From the NCBI RefSeq assembly GCF_000002865.3, contig NW_001865052.1, positions 130,445-176,674 on the forward strand: 46,230 nt of DNA. The letters run 5' to 3'. Position 1 is the stretch's first letter. Every line of letters starts with the position of its first letter. Positions 1 to 11,780 of the stretch are shown here, piece after piece. The DNA comes from Monosiga brevicollis MX1 (lineage: Eukaryota > Opisthokonta > Choanoflagellata > Craspedida > Salpingoecidae). The translations under genes were made by a program, and so were the position numbers. A model generated the notes under the pieces. That model made no database searches and had not been told where the DNA came from. It was given only the letters and a program-made list of their open reading frames with translations.

Positions 1-347
1 TATCATGCAGCCAGAGAAGAACATGAGGGCAAGTGGTGGCGCAGTCAATCATGGCTTCCGCCACACTCTGGAAAGGGTCCTGCTTCCGCAGTGGGCCACA
101 CACTCGAGGGTTTGAGTTGACGGCATGCATCAATGCATGTGGCCGAGCTCCAACATGAGAAGCCAGTGATACAGAGCACAGTCGAAGTGGCAGCCCCTGC
201 CTGTAGCATGAGCCAGAGGTCCATGCCGTTCCCATTTTTGCACACCCAGTACCCTCACGAGTCTTGTGCATCACCTGCCATCCGACGGCAGTCGCGCTGC
301 ACATGTGCGTGCGACCCTTACCAGTTGACAAGAAATTGATGAAACAG

Positions 348-435
<88 letters not shown>

Positions 436-786
436 GAAAGTTTGAGAGAGAAAGTTTGAGAGAGAGAGAGAGAGAGAGAAATTGAGAGAGGGGCCCCCTG
501 GATATGAGAGGGTTTGAAAGATGTGAGAGAGTTTGAGAGACATGAGAGAGTTTGAGAGAGTTTGAGAGGGATGGGTGAGAGTTTGAATTTGAGAGAATTT
601 CGTCCAGAAGAACGTCGAGGCTCTGGCGCCTTCTTTCACGCTTGCAAGCCAGACTGAAAGCCAGAGCCACGTCAGGATGAGAAGATTCACGATGAGAGAA
701 AGTATTATACTTTTACCCCAAGTTGTCATCATATTTTTTTTGTAACGGCTAGTTTTTTTTTTTTTTTTTTTTTTTTTTGGCTGGAC
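1..786. other. Repeat-rich region without a recognisable gene
   Basis: I see no convincing coding exon here. The short open frames at the left edge have no recognisable motif, and those across the middle are produced by the AG repeat. The stretch ends in a run of T (about 753-778) directly before the first start codon of the next gene. It could hold the 3' end of a gene lying to the left, but nothing shows this. Confidence 0.5.
351..595. repeat. (AG)n microsatellite grading into degenerate gagagtttga repeats
   Basis: A nearly perfect AG dinucleotide run of about 75 bases is followed by imperfect AG and then by units in which gagag alternates with tttga, out to about 595. The plus strand is almost pure purine. 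The second part looks like a decayed or independently expanded repeat of about 10 to 14 bases. Confidence 0.9.
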
Positions 787-2816
787 ATGAGGATGGAGCT
801 CAAGCGGTCACCGGCAGCAGCTGGGGTTGACGCCAGCCAGACGCCACGGGGCAAGCGTGGGAGGAGGGCGACGGGGGTGCGTGCTTCCCCCTTGGCGACT
901 CAGCTGAGCCTTGTGGGGGCAAACTCGAGCACGCCTGTGGTCCAGAGCAAGTGTCATGCGCTTTGGTCGCGATCGTCCGAGACCCAGCCTATGCACGCAG
1001 CCGCTGTGCCCAAACCCCTGAGTAGGAGATCCATGGATGCTATTTGCTTGCTCATTGATAATAAGAAAAACGATGAAGCCTGCCACCTTATCGAGTCTCT
1101 GTGTGGGCTCAACTTTGTTCCACCTCCACAAGTTCACAGCTTTCTCATTCAACTTGCCGTGAGTCTCGTCCCTCCTCCTCGCCCCTCCGTTTGCTGAACG
1201 CCTCTCTTGTTGCTCACCATGTCATGGCTTGCAGCTGGATGCAGCCCAGCCAGCAAGTCTGGGTGCCTTGGCCACTCGCCTGCTGCACAAGTTTGCCCAG
1301 CTACATGCTCGTGCTTGGATTCCTGGTACTCCCCGACTCGTGCTACCGACCATTTCCTCACTGCTGCCAGCAAGCGCCCACCTGTGCATGTTCTCTGTTT
1401 CTCAATTGCCCTCCTTGCGCATGTTGCCCCTTTGCCTTCCTGGTGCTCAGGCCAGGCTGACAATGACTGGTTAATTATATGGCGTGCAGTCCATCCTCTC
1501 CGGCAAGGCCCAAGCGCCAAGCCTCACCTGGTCAGTTGTTTGCTTGGCTCAAGATGCGACCCTGCACACGCACGCGCACACGCCCTCATGCCCAAAATCA
1601 CACGGACCAGCGTGCTCGTGCCCGCCAAGTCCTCCAACTTGTCGCAGAAGCAGCGTATCTGCCCGTCGATGCTCTTTCTGGTGCGCAGGTTGCGTCCCGA
1701 TCCACTTGGGTGCCGACCAGACTAACCTCTTGGTTTTTGACGCTATTCGGCAATGGCCCTTGTCCATCCAGATGCAAGTCCCATGCGCAGACTGCTCAAT
1801 CAGCATCCCAGTGGTACCCGAGCGGCTTGGGGCGAACTTGTCCAGGCGGTAGGATCACAAACGCTTCATTCTTTTCCAGCTTGCACTGATTCCGCCACGG
1901 CTCGAGCTGATCTGTCTTTGATGACGCTTTCCTTGCTGCTGCTTTGGACCTTTTCGGACACGCAATGCGCAGTGGGCCGAAATTGCCCAACATAACGATA
2001 TCCCAGCCTTGTGGTCCCTTGGCCGCCTGCTTTCCCAGGTAATGCGGTTTTATCTGCGCAGTGCTGTCAAGTTTCATCTGTTGGCTCCGTCCCCCCCTCT
2101 TCGCAATCACTTACAGATGGCATTTGCTTGTTGGCAGCACTACAGCGGCGAGGTAGACCCCTATCGGCGCATCTGCTTGCGCGATGACATGGCACACCAG
2201 TGCTCCAAGTTGCCTCGGCGCCAGTGGCCTCTCGTAGCCCATCTACCACCTCAACTTCGGCTTGATCTTTGCTTACTACTATTTCTGGGGTGCGGCCTCG
2301 CTCACCCATGCCTTCATCATGCTTGCTCAGCCTGTACAGCCCCAGCCTGCTTTCACCGGGCCCCATCCTGCTTTCTCTTCCAGCGCGGCACGCATGCCCC
2401 GAGACCCAGAGGTCACTTGGGCCACACTCGAAAGCCACTGCTGGACAGGCACTCGCCATGGTCAGCGCGAAAGGGCTGCCGTGGATGATCGCTTGCAGGG
2501 CATCCTGCTCCAGGCCCTGCTGGAACTGCAACCCACTCAAATTAATGCCCACGTATGCCGGGCCTGGCTCAGGTACGCGTCCAGCCCCCTTTGTCCCGAA
2601 GTCATCCGCCTGCATGCGCTCATGACACAAATTATGTGTGGGGGTTTCGTTCCGCAGCGCCCCGGTGGCCGAGCCTCAAAAAGCCTTGGGTTCCCTGTTT
2701 CTGTCCCAGCGCTTATCCCGGTAGCCAAGACACCTGGCGCAGGCTTGGCTGACTTGCCCGCACTGCGTTTGCGCTGTATGCCCTGCGCACGCGCGCACGC
2801 ACAGCAGCGAGACTGA
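787..2816 (+). CDS. Unrecognised multi-exon alpha-helical protein
   Basis: I do not recognise this gene. The first exon (787-1158, 124 codons) starts at ATG 787, with a second in-frame ATG two codons later. It has a basic, low-complexity N-terminus and then a helical segment with MDAICLLIDNKKNDEACHLI. It ends at a clean GTGAGT donor. The next exon opens at 1235 with LDAAQPASLGALATRLLHKF in matching phase. Further likely exons are near 1970-2039 (WAEIAQHNDIPALWSLGRLL, ending at GTAATG), from about 2117 (MAFACWQHYSGE) and near 2400-2575 (RLQGILLQALLELQPTQINA). These Leu-rich amphipathic helices resemble helical repeats of TPR or PPR type, but no family can be named. The central exon boundaries are unresolved. 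The end at 2816 is the last stop of the longest C-terminal frame and is tentative. Confidence 0.5.
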
Positions 2817-3258
2817 GCACCACAATCGTGGCATGATCCATGTTCACAGCATACAGGAATACATAAATGGCAGAAATAGATTTTTGGCTCAGGTCATAAA
2901 TATCAGTTGTCCCACTTATCCTGCCCAGCACGACCGGTGCCAGACCGTGACTTGACCATGCAAAGCGAGAATCAAAAACAAGAGCAAACACACATTCAAA
3001 CACAATTTGAGTCGGGAGAAGTACAAAAATGAAGCAAAGATACCTCAGACAAAGGGGCGACGACGAATCGAGTATCGTCGACCCAGAGGGGGAAGCAAGA
3101 GCAACCGCACTTGTGTAACTTGGAGGCACAGCCCCCGGTCGTGGCGTTGCGTTGCTGGCCTTTGTCACATGCGCTCGCCCATCGTGAGACAGGCCTTCTA
3201 ACATGGCGGCATACGTCCTTGAACGGACGGGAGCACGAGTAGCTGTGCAGGAGGATAA
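2817..3258. other. Intergenic region between converging genes
   Basis: The helical-protein gene (+) and the FYVE gene (-) converge here. I see no coding exon, RNA gene or notable repeat. The short open frames on both strands lack bias or motifs. Confidence 0.5.
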
Positions 3259-6200
3259 TCATAAAGCATTGGTCCAGTTATTATCGGCGTACACACGGCG
3301 GCCAGTCGAAGAGATGCTGTTGCGGCGCGCGTTGCTCGAGTGTGGTGATGTCATGCTTCCACTCGAATACGGACCCCCGTTGGAGTAGCCCCCGCCACGG
3401 GATGGGCGCGCTGATAATCGGTTGCGCCTGGGCTCAGTTGAAGCGGGCCGAGAAGGACCTGGACTGACAGGCGGATCATCATTGTCCTCAAACACAGACA
3501 CGGGGGGTTGATTCTGAGTACTGCTGGTTCGGTGTTGCGCTTCTCCAGACAGGGTCACGGTGGCTGACCCCGTCCTCAAAGGGTTGGCTGTACCCTCTGA
3601 CTCAACTTGTGTTGTCGAAGCCTGCCGCTGTGGCTCATTGCTTTGTTCTTCCAAAAAAGCGGTCGAAGGGGCACCCGACGTCGCTTGTTCGACTTCGATC
3701 CAGTCTGCCTCAGTTGGTGCTTTGCTGGCTCGACGCATCGAACTTCGCTGAGACCGAACGCCTGGCGTCGAGGCCGGTGTGTTCTCCGCCGAGCTTAGCG
3801 AGGGGGCCGTGGCCCGTCGCGGTACGGGGGGTGCTTGGCCCGAAGAGCCGTCGGTGGCTGCGCCAACATCTGGCATGCTAGTGCGGCTCGGAGGCCGGCG
3901 GGCCTCGGGAGGGGACATGGGTGACCGCGCACTGATGGCAGTGTCAGCTCGCAGGCGCTGCCGCACCCCGTCCAGCCAGGCACTCTGGCTGCTACGGCCA
4001 TTATGATCCACATGCACCGACTGCACTTGCAGGAATATGGGGTTAGCTTGCATTTCCTGGGCAAAGGCTTGCGGCTGCATGGTAGCAACAGCCATGCCAT
4101 TGATGGCAACCACCACATCTTCGCGGCACAGGCCACAACCTGCGGCCAGGCCGTTGGTGGCCACTCGGCTCACCGTCACGAGCAGCTCTTCGGTGCCATC
4201 CTCCAGCTTCTCATGCTCCACGGCCACATCCAGTCCCAAAGGTTGCGAGGCCGCCGCCTTTTCGAGGATGACCTGATGCACTGGACCGTACGTCTTGACC
4301 GCGTTTTCCTGCTCTCGACGCTGCTCTTCGTCCTCCTCTTCAATGTTCAGCAAAAACTCGTTACAGTCATGGCACACGCGCACCGGACGTCGGGACGAGG
4401 ACGTTTGCACGCGGTTGTTGCAACAGTTGGCGCAAAAAACCCCACCGCACATGCGGCAATGGTGGCGTCGCATTGTCAGGGAAAAGGCCAACTCGCAATT
4501 TTCGCACACGTCCGTGTTCTGGTGCCACTTGTTGAGGAATTTGCGACGGAAAAAATCGCGCTCAGCGTCGAGCTTGCGGCGCAGCTCGTCGATTTCGTTG
4601 AGCAAAGCATTGATTTCACGCTGCATCTCACGGTTGCGCTGCAAGAGGGCCGGGTCATTGATGTACTCGGTGCTGGGCAGCGCACTTTCTTCTCCCTGGT
4701 AACTGGCCAGCAGACGCCGCAGCTGCTCAATGGTAGCCTTTTGACGTGCAATCATCTTCTCATTCATGCGCTGCACCTTGAGCAAATTGTCCATCTGTTT
4801 CTGCAGCTGCTTGTTGTTTTCCTCAAGCAACACCACGGTGGCCTCGAGTGAGGTCATCTTTTGTTCCAGCACGATGAGCCGACCGCGTGCCGCTGCCAAC
4901 TCGTCCGTCAGCTCTCGAATAGTTTCCGAAGCCACGTTCAGCTCACTCGTGACCTGAAAAAGCTCGTTCTTGAGCCGTTCTACCTCTGCCTCCAGCTCTT
5001 GAATGCGGGCCAAGCGTGCCTCAAACTCCTCGAGCAATTGACGCAGTTGCTCGGGATCAAAGCCAGAGCCGTCAGCACCCTCGCTCTCCCCGCCGTCTTC
5101 GCTGGGCAAGAGACCGAGCGCGCGCTTCATTTGCTGGATCATGTCCTGTAGGCGCGCAACCTCTTCTCGCGCTGCTTTAAGTTCCGCTTCGGCTTCCTGC
5201 AATGCTTCCTGTCAACGATAGGTCAGGCAAAAGGATCATAAAGCAAAAACGTGAGAAAAGAAAAGGAGGCACACGCCACACGTCGGGGCATGCCCGGCCA
5301 AGGCATCAAGGTCGACAGGGGTGCATGGACGCATGGACGCAGGACCGAGTGCAATGGCTACGAATGCAAAGGCCTGGAACGCACCTCGGTTTCTGCCAGC
5401 TTCTTCAAGAGGGCAGCTTTTTCAGCCGATAGAGAGTCGATCTGTTCTTGCTGCGCATCAACTTGAGCTTCGAGCTCAGCCAGCAAGGCTTCAAGCTGCT
5501 CCTTCTGTTTCATGGCCAGCTCGAGTCGGTGGGCCAGCTGGTCCAGGACATCACCGTCCACGTCACTGCCAGGGGGCAAGAGATCGCGGATGCGTCCCAG
5601 GCGCTGCTCGTAATCAGCTAGGAGCTCACGCAGCCGCTGAATTTCGGCCTCCAGCTCCGCTTCACGTGCAGCGTGCTGGGCTTTGAGTTGGTTGAGCATC
5701 TCAGTGAGCGTCAGGCCGGCTTGTGCCGCATTCCGCATGTCCTCATTCATGCTGGCCAGCTCTTCGCGCAGTGAATTGAGCTCTGCCTCGGTCGAGGCCA
5801 ATCTCTCAGCCAGATCGGCCGCTTTCTGCTCAAAGGGGGCCAAGCGCTCCACCTCGCTTTGCAGCTCATCAATACGATCTGTGGAGGCGGTTCGTTCTGC
5901 AGCCAGTTGCGCCTGCGTGGCCTGCAATTCGCCCGTGAGACGCTTAACCTCGTCTTGCAAAGCCTGGCGCTCGACAGCAGCACGTTCGAGCTCCTCGGCG
6001 ATGGCACGAAGGCGATCGGCACCATCCAAGCCGGCAAAGGCATCCTCCTCGTCCTCGTCGTCGCCCCCAGGACCATCTTTCTTGTTCTTCAAAAAGTCCA
6101 TGACCTGCGTCAAGAGGGCCTCACGTTCAGCCAAGTGTGCGCGAGTGCCCTCGAGCGTGCCCTTGGTTTCATCCAATTCTGCTTCAAGGTCACGGCATTG

Positions 6201-9200
6201 CTTTTCCAATGAGCGGCGAGCAGTCTGGGTGCCTTCAAGCTCTTGCTTGAGACCATCGTTTTCCTGCTCGTACTCGTCCAATGAGGTCAAGAGGGCATCC
6301 CGCTCTTCGCCCAAGCGCTTCAAGCGGTGCTCCAGGGCTTCAAGTGGCGAGCTGTCCCCACTTGTCTCGCCTCCCTCGTTGCCTCCCATGCTTTGAATGT
6401 GCTCCATGACACGGGTGAGAAGCTCTTCGCGCTCCTGCAGCTTGGCCGAGGTAGCGCCGAGGTTCTCACGCAGCTGTTCCGCTTCCTGCTCTGCTGTTCG
6501 CTTTGCTTGGCGCAGTTGGTCAACGAGGTCTTCGAGGCTAGTGTAAGCTCCTGCTGCAGCCTGAGCGCCTCGCAAATCGGCGTTGATGCTCGACACCACT
6601 TCTGCAAAGTGGAGAGAGGCACATGAGCCCAGAATCATGAGTCAGACGGAGGGCAGGCAATAAAAACTATTAAGAAGAAAAGAAGAACAGAACAAGAAGA
6701 AGAAGAAGAAGAGAAGAAGAAGAAAGGCCAGCAACGATCAACCAGCACCGTGCACCGAATCAGCATGAACTGACTTTGCATATGTGCTTCAGTGTTTTGA
6801 ATTTGCTCTTGCAAATCCTAAGAGTCGAGGTCGAGAGCACGTGAGCATGCTTTGGCGTGCGGCAGGGAAAAACGAGAGACAGAGGGAAAGAGTGGGGTCA
6901 GGATAAGCATACCAAAATCTCCTTGGTATGTTCAGCTTGAATGCGCTGCATTTCTTGCTTGTGCTCGTCCTGCGCCGCTGAGGAGGCTTCTTGCTCCGTC
7001 GAGACTGTTTGCTGCATCTTCACCAGCTGTGTTTAGCAAGCATCAGGCAAAAGTGAGGTGTGTACAGGGGCCTGCTGTTGTGATGGGAGAACAGAAAAAG
7101 AAAAGAAGAAGAAGAAGAAGAAGAAGAAGAAGAAGAAGAAGAAGAAGAAGAAGAAGAAGAAAAAAAAAGGCTTGCAGATAGCTGTACCTCTTCTTGAGCA
7201 ATTTGCGACAGCTCGTTTGCGGCATTGGCTTCCTCCATCAGTTCTTGTTCGCGTTCATGCATGTCCTTGGCCATTTGCCCAAGTTCAGCTTTGGCCTCTT
7301 TCAGTTCATTATTGAGCCGGTCAACTTGCGCCTGTAGGGTGTCATTCTCTTCTTGGAGTTGGCCGCGAACATGGCGGAGTTCGTCCGCCATGCCCAGCTC
7401 GTGCTGTGACTGTGCCCGCACCTTTTTCATCTGCAAGTGAGACGAGCAAACAGTCGAAAAGAAGAAATGAAAAGCAAAAACAAACAAGCAAACATTGCGG
7501 TATGAGGTGGCGGCGCATTACAGGTCAAGAATAGGCACAGCAAGGGAATATCAGGAAGGCAACAAGTTTTTTTTTTTCTACTGGCAGGCAGGCGGGCCTC
7601 AAGACTCAAGTAAGACAGGTAGATGTGCCATACCTCCTCCTGAAGCGTAGCGTGTTCAGACTTGAGCGCTGCAAGGGCTTCCTCGGTTTGCTCTGCTTTG
7701 ACACGCAATTCCGATACCTCGCTGTCTGAAACACCCGTGGACCTCTTGAGGGTGCCGCGTAGCCCCTCGAGCTCATCGAGGACTGATCGGTTTTCCTCCT
7801 CAAAGGATGTCAGGGTTTGTTCCATAAAGTTGATATTTTCGCGCAGACCGGCATTCTTTGAGCGAGAGTCTTCAAGTTCCTTGAGGGCTTGGTCGAGCAT
7901 GGCTTGCAGCTGTTCGTTTTCTTCTTGAAAGAGTCTTTTGCAACCAGGTAAACCATGTTTGTATGGTGAATGTGAGCCCAGGGGGCACAAAGCAACAAAA
8001 AACAAACACAACCACAAATACACCTCCTCCCTCGAAGAAAGGCGGGTGGGGAACAGGGTACATTGAGGCGAGACGCACGAGTGTTCCTCGAGGATAGAGC
8101 CCAAGTCAAACTTGCTGGGATCAATGCCGGCTTGATGGGCGGCCCCGAAAAGCATTTGACCAATTTGTGTCCATTCCTGTTCTTTGGTGGCAAGATGGGC
8201 ACGCAGGGTTTCGAGTTCTGTGCGGACTTCATCGCGAGAATCGCGCATCCTACACGGCGTACACAGATACAAGGGGAAGGTTGAAATGGCCATGTGCATG
8301 TAAGGGGGCATGCGAGGGGGTAGGGTTTGGGGGAATGGCAAGAGCACATTGGATCCGACAGGGACAACGCACTGTGTGAGCTCTTCGTTATGGCGATCGA
8401 TGACTTGTTGTAGCTTGACTTCGAAGAGGGCCGTGAGCTTGGCTTGCACATCGTCTGAGAGACCGTTTTGGTCGTCTTGAACCGAGTCTGAGAGGCGTTG
8501 TTGCAATTCATCAATCTGAGACTGTTTTTGTTGCACCTGGTTGATGGAGAGCTCCAGTTGTTCGAGGGCGGTGGTGGCCTTGTCGTTGGCGGCATGGGCC
8601 GCTGTTTCTGCCTCCTGCTTGGCGGTGTTTAAGCGATCAGCCTGCACTTTGAGAGCGTTCACTTCGGCTTCAAGAGCGGCAATGCGAGCAGCAGACTGGG
8701 CACTGCCTGCCGAGCTCTCGTGTCGGGAGTGGATGCTGCGTGCGTCACTGGTAGGGTGGGTGCAGCATGGTGGTTTTGTGGCATAAGGGGTGCGTTCAGG
8801 TTGCGAGGTTTGGGGAGTGGAGGATGGTTTGGACAAAGGGTAAGGGGCAAGGGTATATCGGTCTCAAACGGGCTGAGAACCAACCTATCCGCGTCCGCAA
8901 CCGGCGGGCTCAGCAGCGAATTGGCATCGCTGGTGCTGCGGTTTGGCCGGTTGAGGACGGAGGCGGCGCGGAATCGGGTACTGATGGCATCAAGGTTATC
9001 ATCTGTGCTGTCCTCGGTAATCTGGAGAGGCGGGCGGTTGGTTCGCCAAGCGGGCAAGGGGGCACAGCAGGGCGCGGCGCGGGTGAGCCATGGTGAGGAG
9101 TTGGGGTTGGAAGCATATTAAGAAGGTGCAGCCCTGGCATGTGACGGACTCGGCCCATGTTTTCGCGGGCCTTTTTGAGTTCTTCGACGCGGCGACGCCG

Positions 9201-9374
9201 CTCGGCGATGCGATCCTGGGAACACAGCACAATAACACAATATGACACGATACAAGACAGCACAACGTGAATCGTCAGGTACGTTGTGGGGAGCAAGCCT
9301 GGCTGAGTGTGGGTGCAAGGGGCCAAGGCACAGGAGGTCAAGTTGGTCGAGCGACTTACCCGAACGGAAGACAT
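3259..9374 (-). CDS. Long coiled-coil protein with FYVE zinc finger and PDZ domain
   Basis: Probably an endosomal tether or scaffold of about 1,500 residues. Exon 1 is ATG at 9374 plus four codons, ending at GTAAGT; exon 2 starts at 9215 with DRIAERRRRVEELKKA. Exons at about 8722-8375, 8247-8073, 7945-7634, 7430-7188, 7026-6913, 6817-6775, 6601-5385 and 5208-3259 encode almost continuous heptad-type coiled coil. The last exon adds a FYVE finger (about 4535-4350): the WHQNTD motif, RRHHCRMCG, paired CxxC motifs and RVC, the residues that bind phosphatidylinositol 3-phosphate in this family. A PDZ-like domain follows (about 4290-4010, with GLCREDVVVAINGMAV). The tail of about 250 residues is Ser/Pro/Arg-rich and disordered. 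The coiled coil plus FYVE recalls EEA1 or RUFY, but I see no RUN domain or N-terminal zinc finger. Membrane recruitment is inferred from the FYVE residues. Confidence 0.85.
6690..6725. repeat. Intronic (GAA)n tract
   Basis: A short GAA/AAG tract lies in the intron of the FYVE gene between the 6601 exon and the micro-exon at 6775-6817. Confidence 0.8.
7101..7168. repeat. Intronic (GAA)n microsatellite
   Basis: About 20 GAA units on the plus strand, TTC on the coding strand, lie in the FYVE-gene intron between exons 7430-7188 and 7026-6913. On the coding strand the tract is pyrimidine-rich and lies about 75 to 140 bases before the acceptor, so it could also be an extended polypyrimidine tract. 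Confidence 0.9.
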
Positions 9375-9648
9375 GGTGGGCGTGCGCGGCGGCGGCCAGC
9401 CTGGCCGCACGCGAGGTGGTTAAAACAGAGAGGTCCAACAAGTCTGGTGTGTCGAGTGGTGAGACTTGTGTTTTCAACCGCCACAGGTACAGATGGGGGG
9501 TCTATCAGAACCAGCGCGAGAGAAGCGGAGGGCTTTATAGTGTCTGGCTTCAAGGGTGCTTGATCAGACGGCTGGCTCTGATCGACTAGAGTGCCCGAAG
9601 GACAGAGATCAACAGTAGCGCGCTGCTGCTCAAACAAACATGGTGGGC

Positions 9649-9681
<33 letters not shown>

Positions 9682-10060
9682 TCTGGATGACCACTGGAGC
9701 CAAGTTATCACGCCCAGTCATGGCGCGGTTGACGTTCCGCACCCCAAGCCGAACAACGGAGTTGACCCACATGAGTTGTGCACCAAACAAACACCCAGCC
9801 AAGTGCCAGGCGGTCCAACAGAGCTGCCCCTCCTCCTCCCCACGTATCGCACCACCAACGTACCGTCTCATCCGGTGGTGTGCATGGGCTATCTCCTCCA
9901 CCCTCTCTCTCTCTAAACCTTGTAGTAAATGCTATTCACCTGTTGGAAGTGCTTCAAAGTGTGACGAGACAAAGACAGAGAGAGACATGAGAAAAGAGAG
10001 AGAGAGAGAGAGAGAGAGATGAATTGGTTTGGTCGGTTTGAAAGGGAAAAGCACAACTAC

Positions 10061-10101
<41 letters not shown>

Positions 10102-10379
10102 AAGAGAGAGAGATCATCTAGAGAGAGCTCTAAAGAGAGAGAGCTCGAGAGAGAGAGAGAGAGACAGAGAGAGGGGTTCGAGAGAGAGAGCGTCACAGAT
10201 TCCAGGAAGAAGTGGGCAATGGCGGCGATGGGCCGGGATGAATGGCAGCGGGTAGGCTTCCCTCTTCTTTCCTCCTCCTCCTCCTCCTCCTCTTCCTCTC
10301 CCTCCCGCAGGAAGCAGGCAGCAGGAAACGGAAGCAGGAAGGAAGCAGGAAGGAGGTAGGCGCTGTCGTCCATGTATGG
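9375..10379. other. Upstream region of the FYVE gene with simple repeats
   Basis: This is the likely promoter and 5' region of the minus-strand FYVE gene. It holds a (TGCG)n tract at about 9651-9680, short CT runs near 9900-9915 and the AG arrays from 9995. A long minus-strand frame covers 9356-9901, but its composition (ARTHARTHAR from the TGCG tract) looks like chance openness. Confidence 0.5.
9995..10190. repeat. AG-rich arrays flanking a shared 20-base unit
   Basis: AG runs at about 9995-10019 and 10063-10099, with degenerate AG to about 10190, flank the unit gaattggtttggtcggtttg at 10021-10040. The same 20 bases recur at 19566-19585 beside another AG array, so the two loci appear to share a dispersed element. 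Confidence 0.85.
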
Positions 10380-10957
10380 TTATGAATACACCAAAGGTGA
10401 CACAAGCTCACGCAACATACGGGTTGGTGTTGGGTAGCTTAGGGCCATTATACCGGTTATCTTTTTTGGGCGCTATGTGCAGAGCAAAGAGAACTCTGGC
10501 ACTCAAGCACCAGAACACCGGCGTACTCACCACCGGCATGTGATGTGCTCGCCTGCGCTGCCGTTTCGCACCTACAACAAGTCAGATATCAGCTACATAA
10601 ACTAAGTAACAGCCATAGTTGAAATCTGCATCAACTCGCTCTCCAGATACACAGGCATCGTATGACGACGTCCACAGCCCGCCAAGCCATCATAGTGTAC
10701 CCTTGGTCACACTTGATCTGAAGCCGCTTCCTCAAGTCTAACACTTGGTAACTTTAACTCAAAGTGTAGTATAAAACAGACATTAGACATGGTATAGGTG
10801 TGACCAAGAGCACACTTGCGTATATCAAGAGCAGTGCAACATCTCGTCGTTTTGGGAAATCGCGGAGCCACACGCCCGCCCATAAGGGACGGTATGGGCA
10901 GGGCCAGGGCACGGCCGACGGAGAGATGAGACGGCAGCCCTAGGGGATCATATGAAA

Positions 10958-11008
<51 letters not shown>

Positions 11009-11223
11009 AGGTGTTGGAGGGAGTTGCAATGGAAAGGTCGGATTGAATGAATGCGGGAAGGATGATTTGAATGGATGGCACAGCGCCATCATCGGCTCGG
11101 CCCCGCTCATGATGGTGTGTGTGGGTCAGGAGTGGTCCATATGAAGAACTTTCCTTCCCACTGACCAGGTTGATCTTCAACATCCCCTAGAGGTTCCGCA
11201 ACGCCAAAGAGAGGCTTGTAAAC
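10380..11223 (-). CDS. Candidate minus-strand gene, three phase-matched C-terminal exons
   Basis: Three short stretches read as exons with matching splice phases: 11223-11166 (after CTCAG, before GTCAGT), 10571-10531 (after TTGTAG, before GTGAGT) and 10472-10380 (after CATAG, ending in TAA). Joined, they give 63 codons plus a stop, with [19 protein letters not shown], then the basic cluster KRQRRRAHH, then a C-terminus ending [12 protein letters not shown] do not recognise the product; the basic cluster would suit a nuclear protein. No upstream exon or start codon is resolved, and the AG array at 11297-11406 would lie inside or upstream of the gene. The exons are short enough for chance to be a serious alternative. 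Confidence 0.35.
10961..11004. repeat. (TG)n microsatellite
   Basis: A run of about 22 TG units ends in CGCG. It falls in the first intron of the candidate minus-strand gene if that gene is real. Confidence 0.95.
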
Positions 11224-11296
11224 CTGAGATAGAGGCCCGTCAGGCCAGTGTCCCAGAGCTCAGGTTGTGTGCGCCACAGCTGACACGACTCCGGCA

Positions 11297-11315
11297 AGAG
11301 AGAGAGAGAGAGAGG

Positions 11316-11406
<91 letters not shown>
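11297..11406. repeat. (AG)n microsatellite
   Basis: About 110 bases of AG repeat with one interruption (gggac) near its left end; purines are on the plus strand. It is followed at once by a T-rich stretch (about 11407-11465). Confidence 0.95.
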
Positions 11407-11410
<4 letters not shown>

Positions 11411-11669
11411 TTCTTTTGTTTTACATTTCTTTGTTTTGTTTTATTTTATTTTTTTCTTTCTGTTGCAGTCTTGCCCAGCAGCGCAAGCACAAACGGCAGC
11501 GGGTGTATCAAGGGGCCTTTTTCTCTTCTTTCGGCTGATATTTGACGCGGCTGCATTTGATCAAACGTGGTCAGCCGGCTGAGTGACGGCTGGTGGTACA
11601 AACTAGAGCCGGATCACATCCCGCCGCGATTTCTTCAGAGAACCTGCCCGCAGCTGGCGCCGATCCCAT

Positions 11670-11673
<4 letters not shown>

Positions 11674-11712
<39 letters not shown>

Positions 11713-11722
11713 ACACACACAC
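11674..11722. repeat. (CA)n microsatellite upstream of the MyTH4-FERM gene
   Basis: A CA run with one ACC interruption lies about 60 to 105 bases before the start codon at 11781, so it is in the promoter or 5' untranslated region. Confidence 0.95.
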
Positions 11723-11780
11723 ATAGAGACACGGATCGTCCTTGCTGCGCGTCGTCTGGTCCCGGTATAAACCATGCACC

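Noticed and set aside
264-485. Glu-Arg repeat frames over AG arrays, also near 11265 and 19574
   Set aside because: Microsatellite read-through with no flanking exon support.
4003-4851. 282-codon plus-strand frame
   Set aside because: Antisense shadow of the FYVE/PDZ exon, which has clear domain motifs on the minus strand.
5683-6396. 237-codon Ser-rich plus-strand frame
   Set aside because: Antisense shadow of the coiled-coil exon; Glu/Leu-rich coding sequence often yields Ser-rich antisense frames.
9356-9901. 181-codon minus-strand frame upstream of the FYVE gene
   Set aside because: It overlaps the FYVE first exon and intron in the wrong frame and contains a TGCG-derived repeat; no motif.
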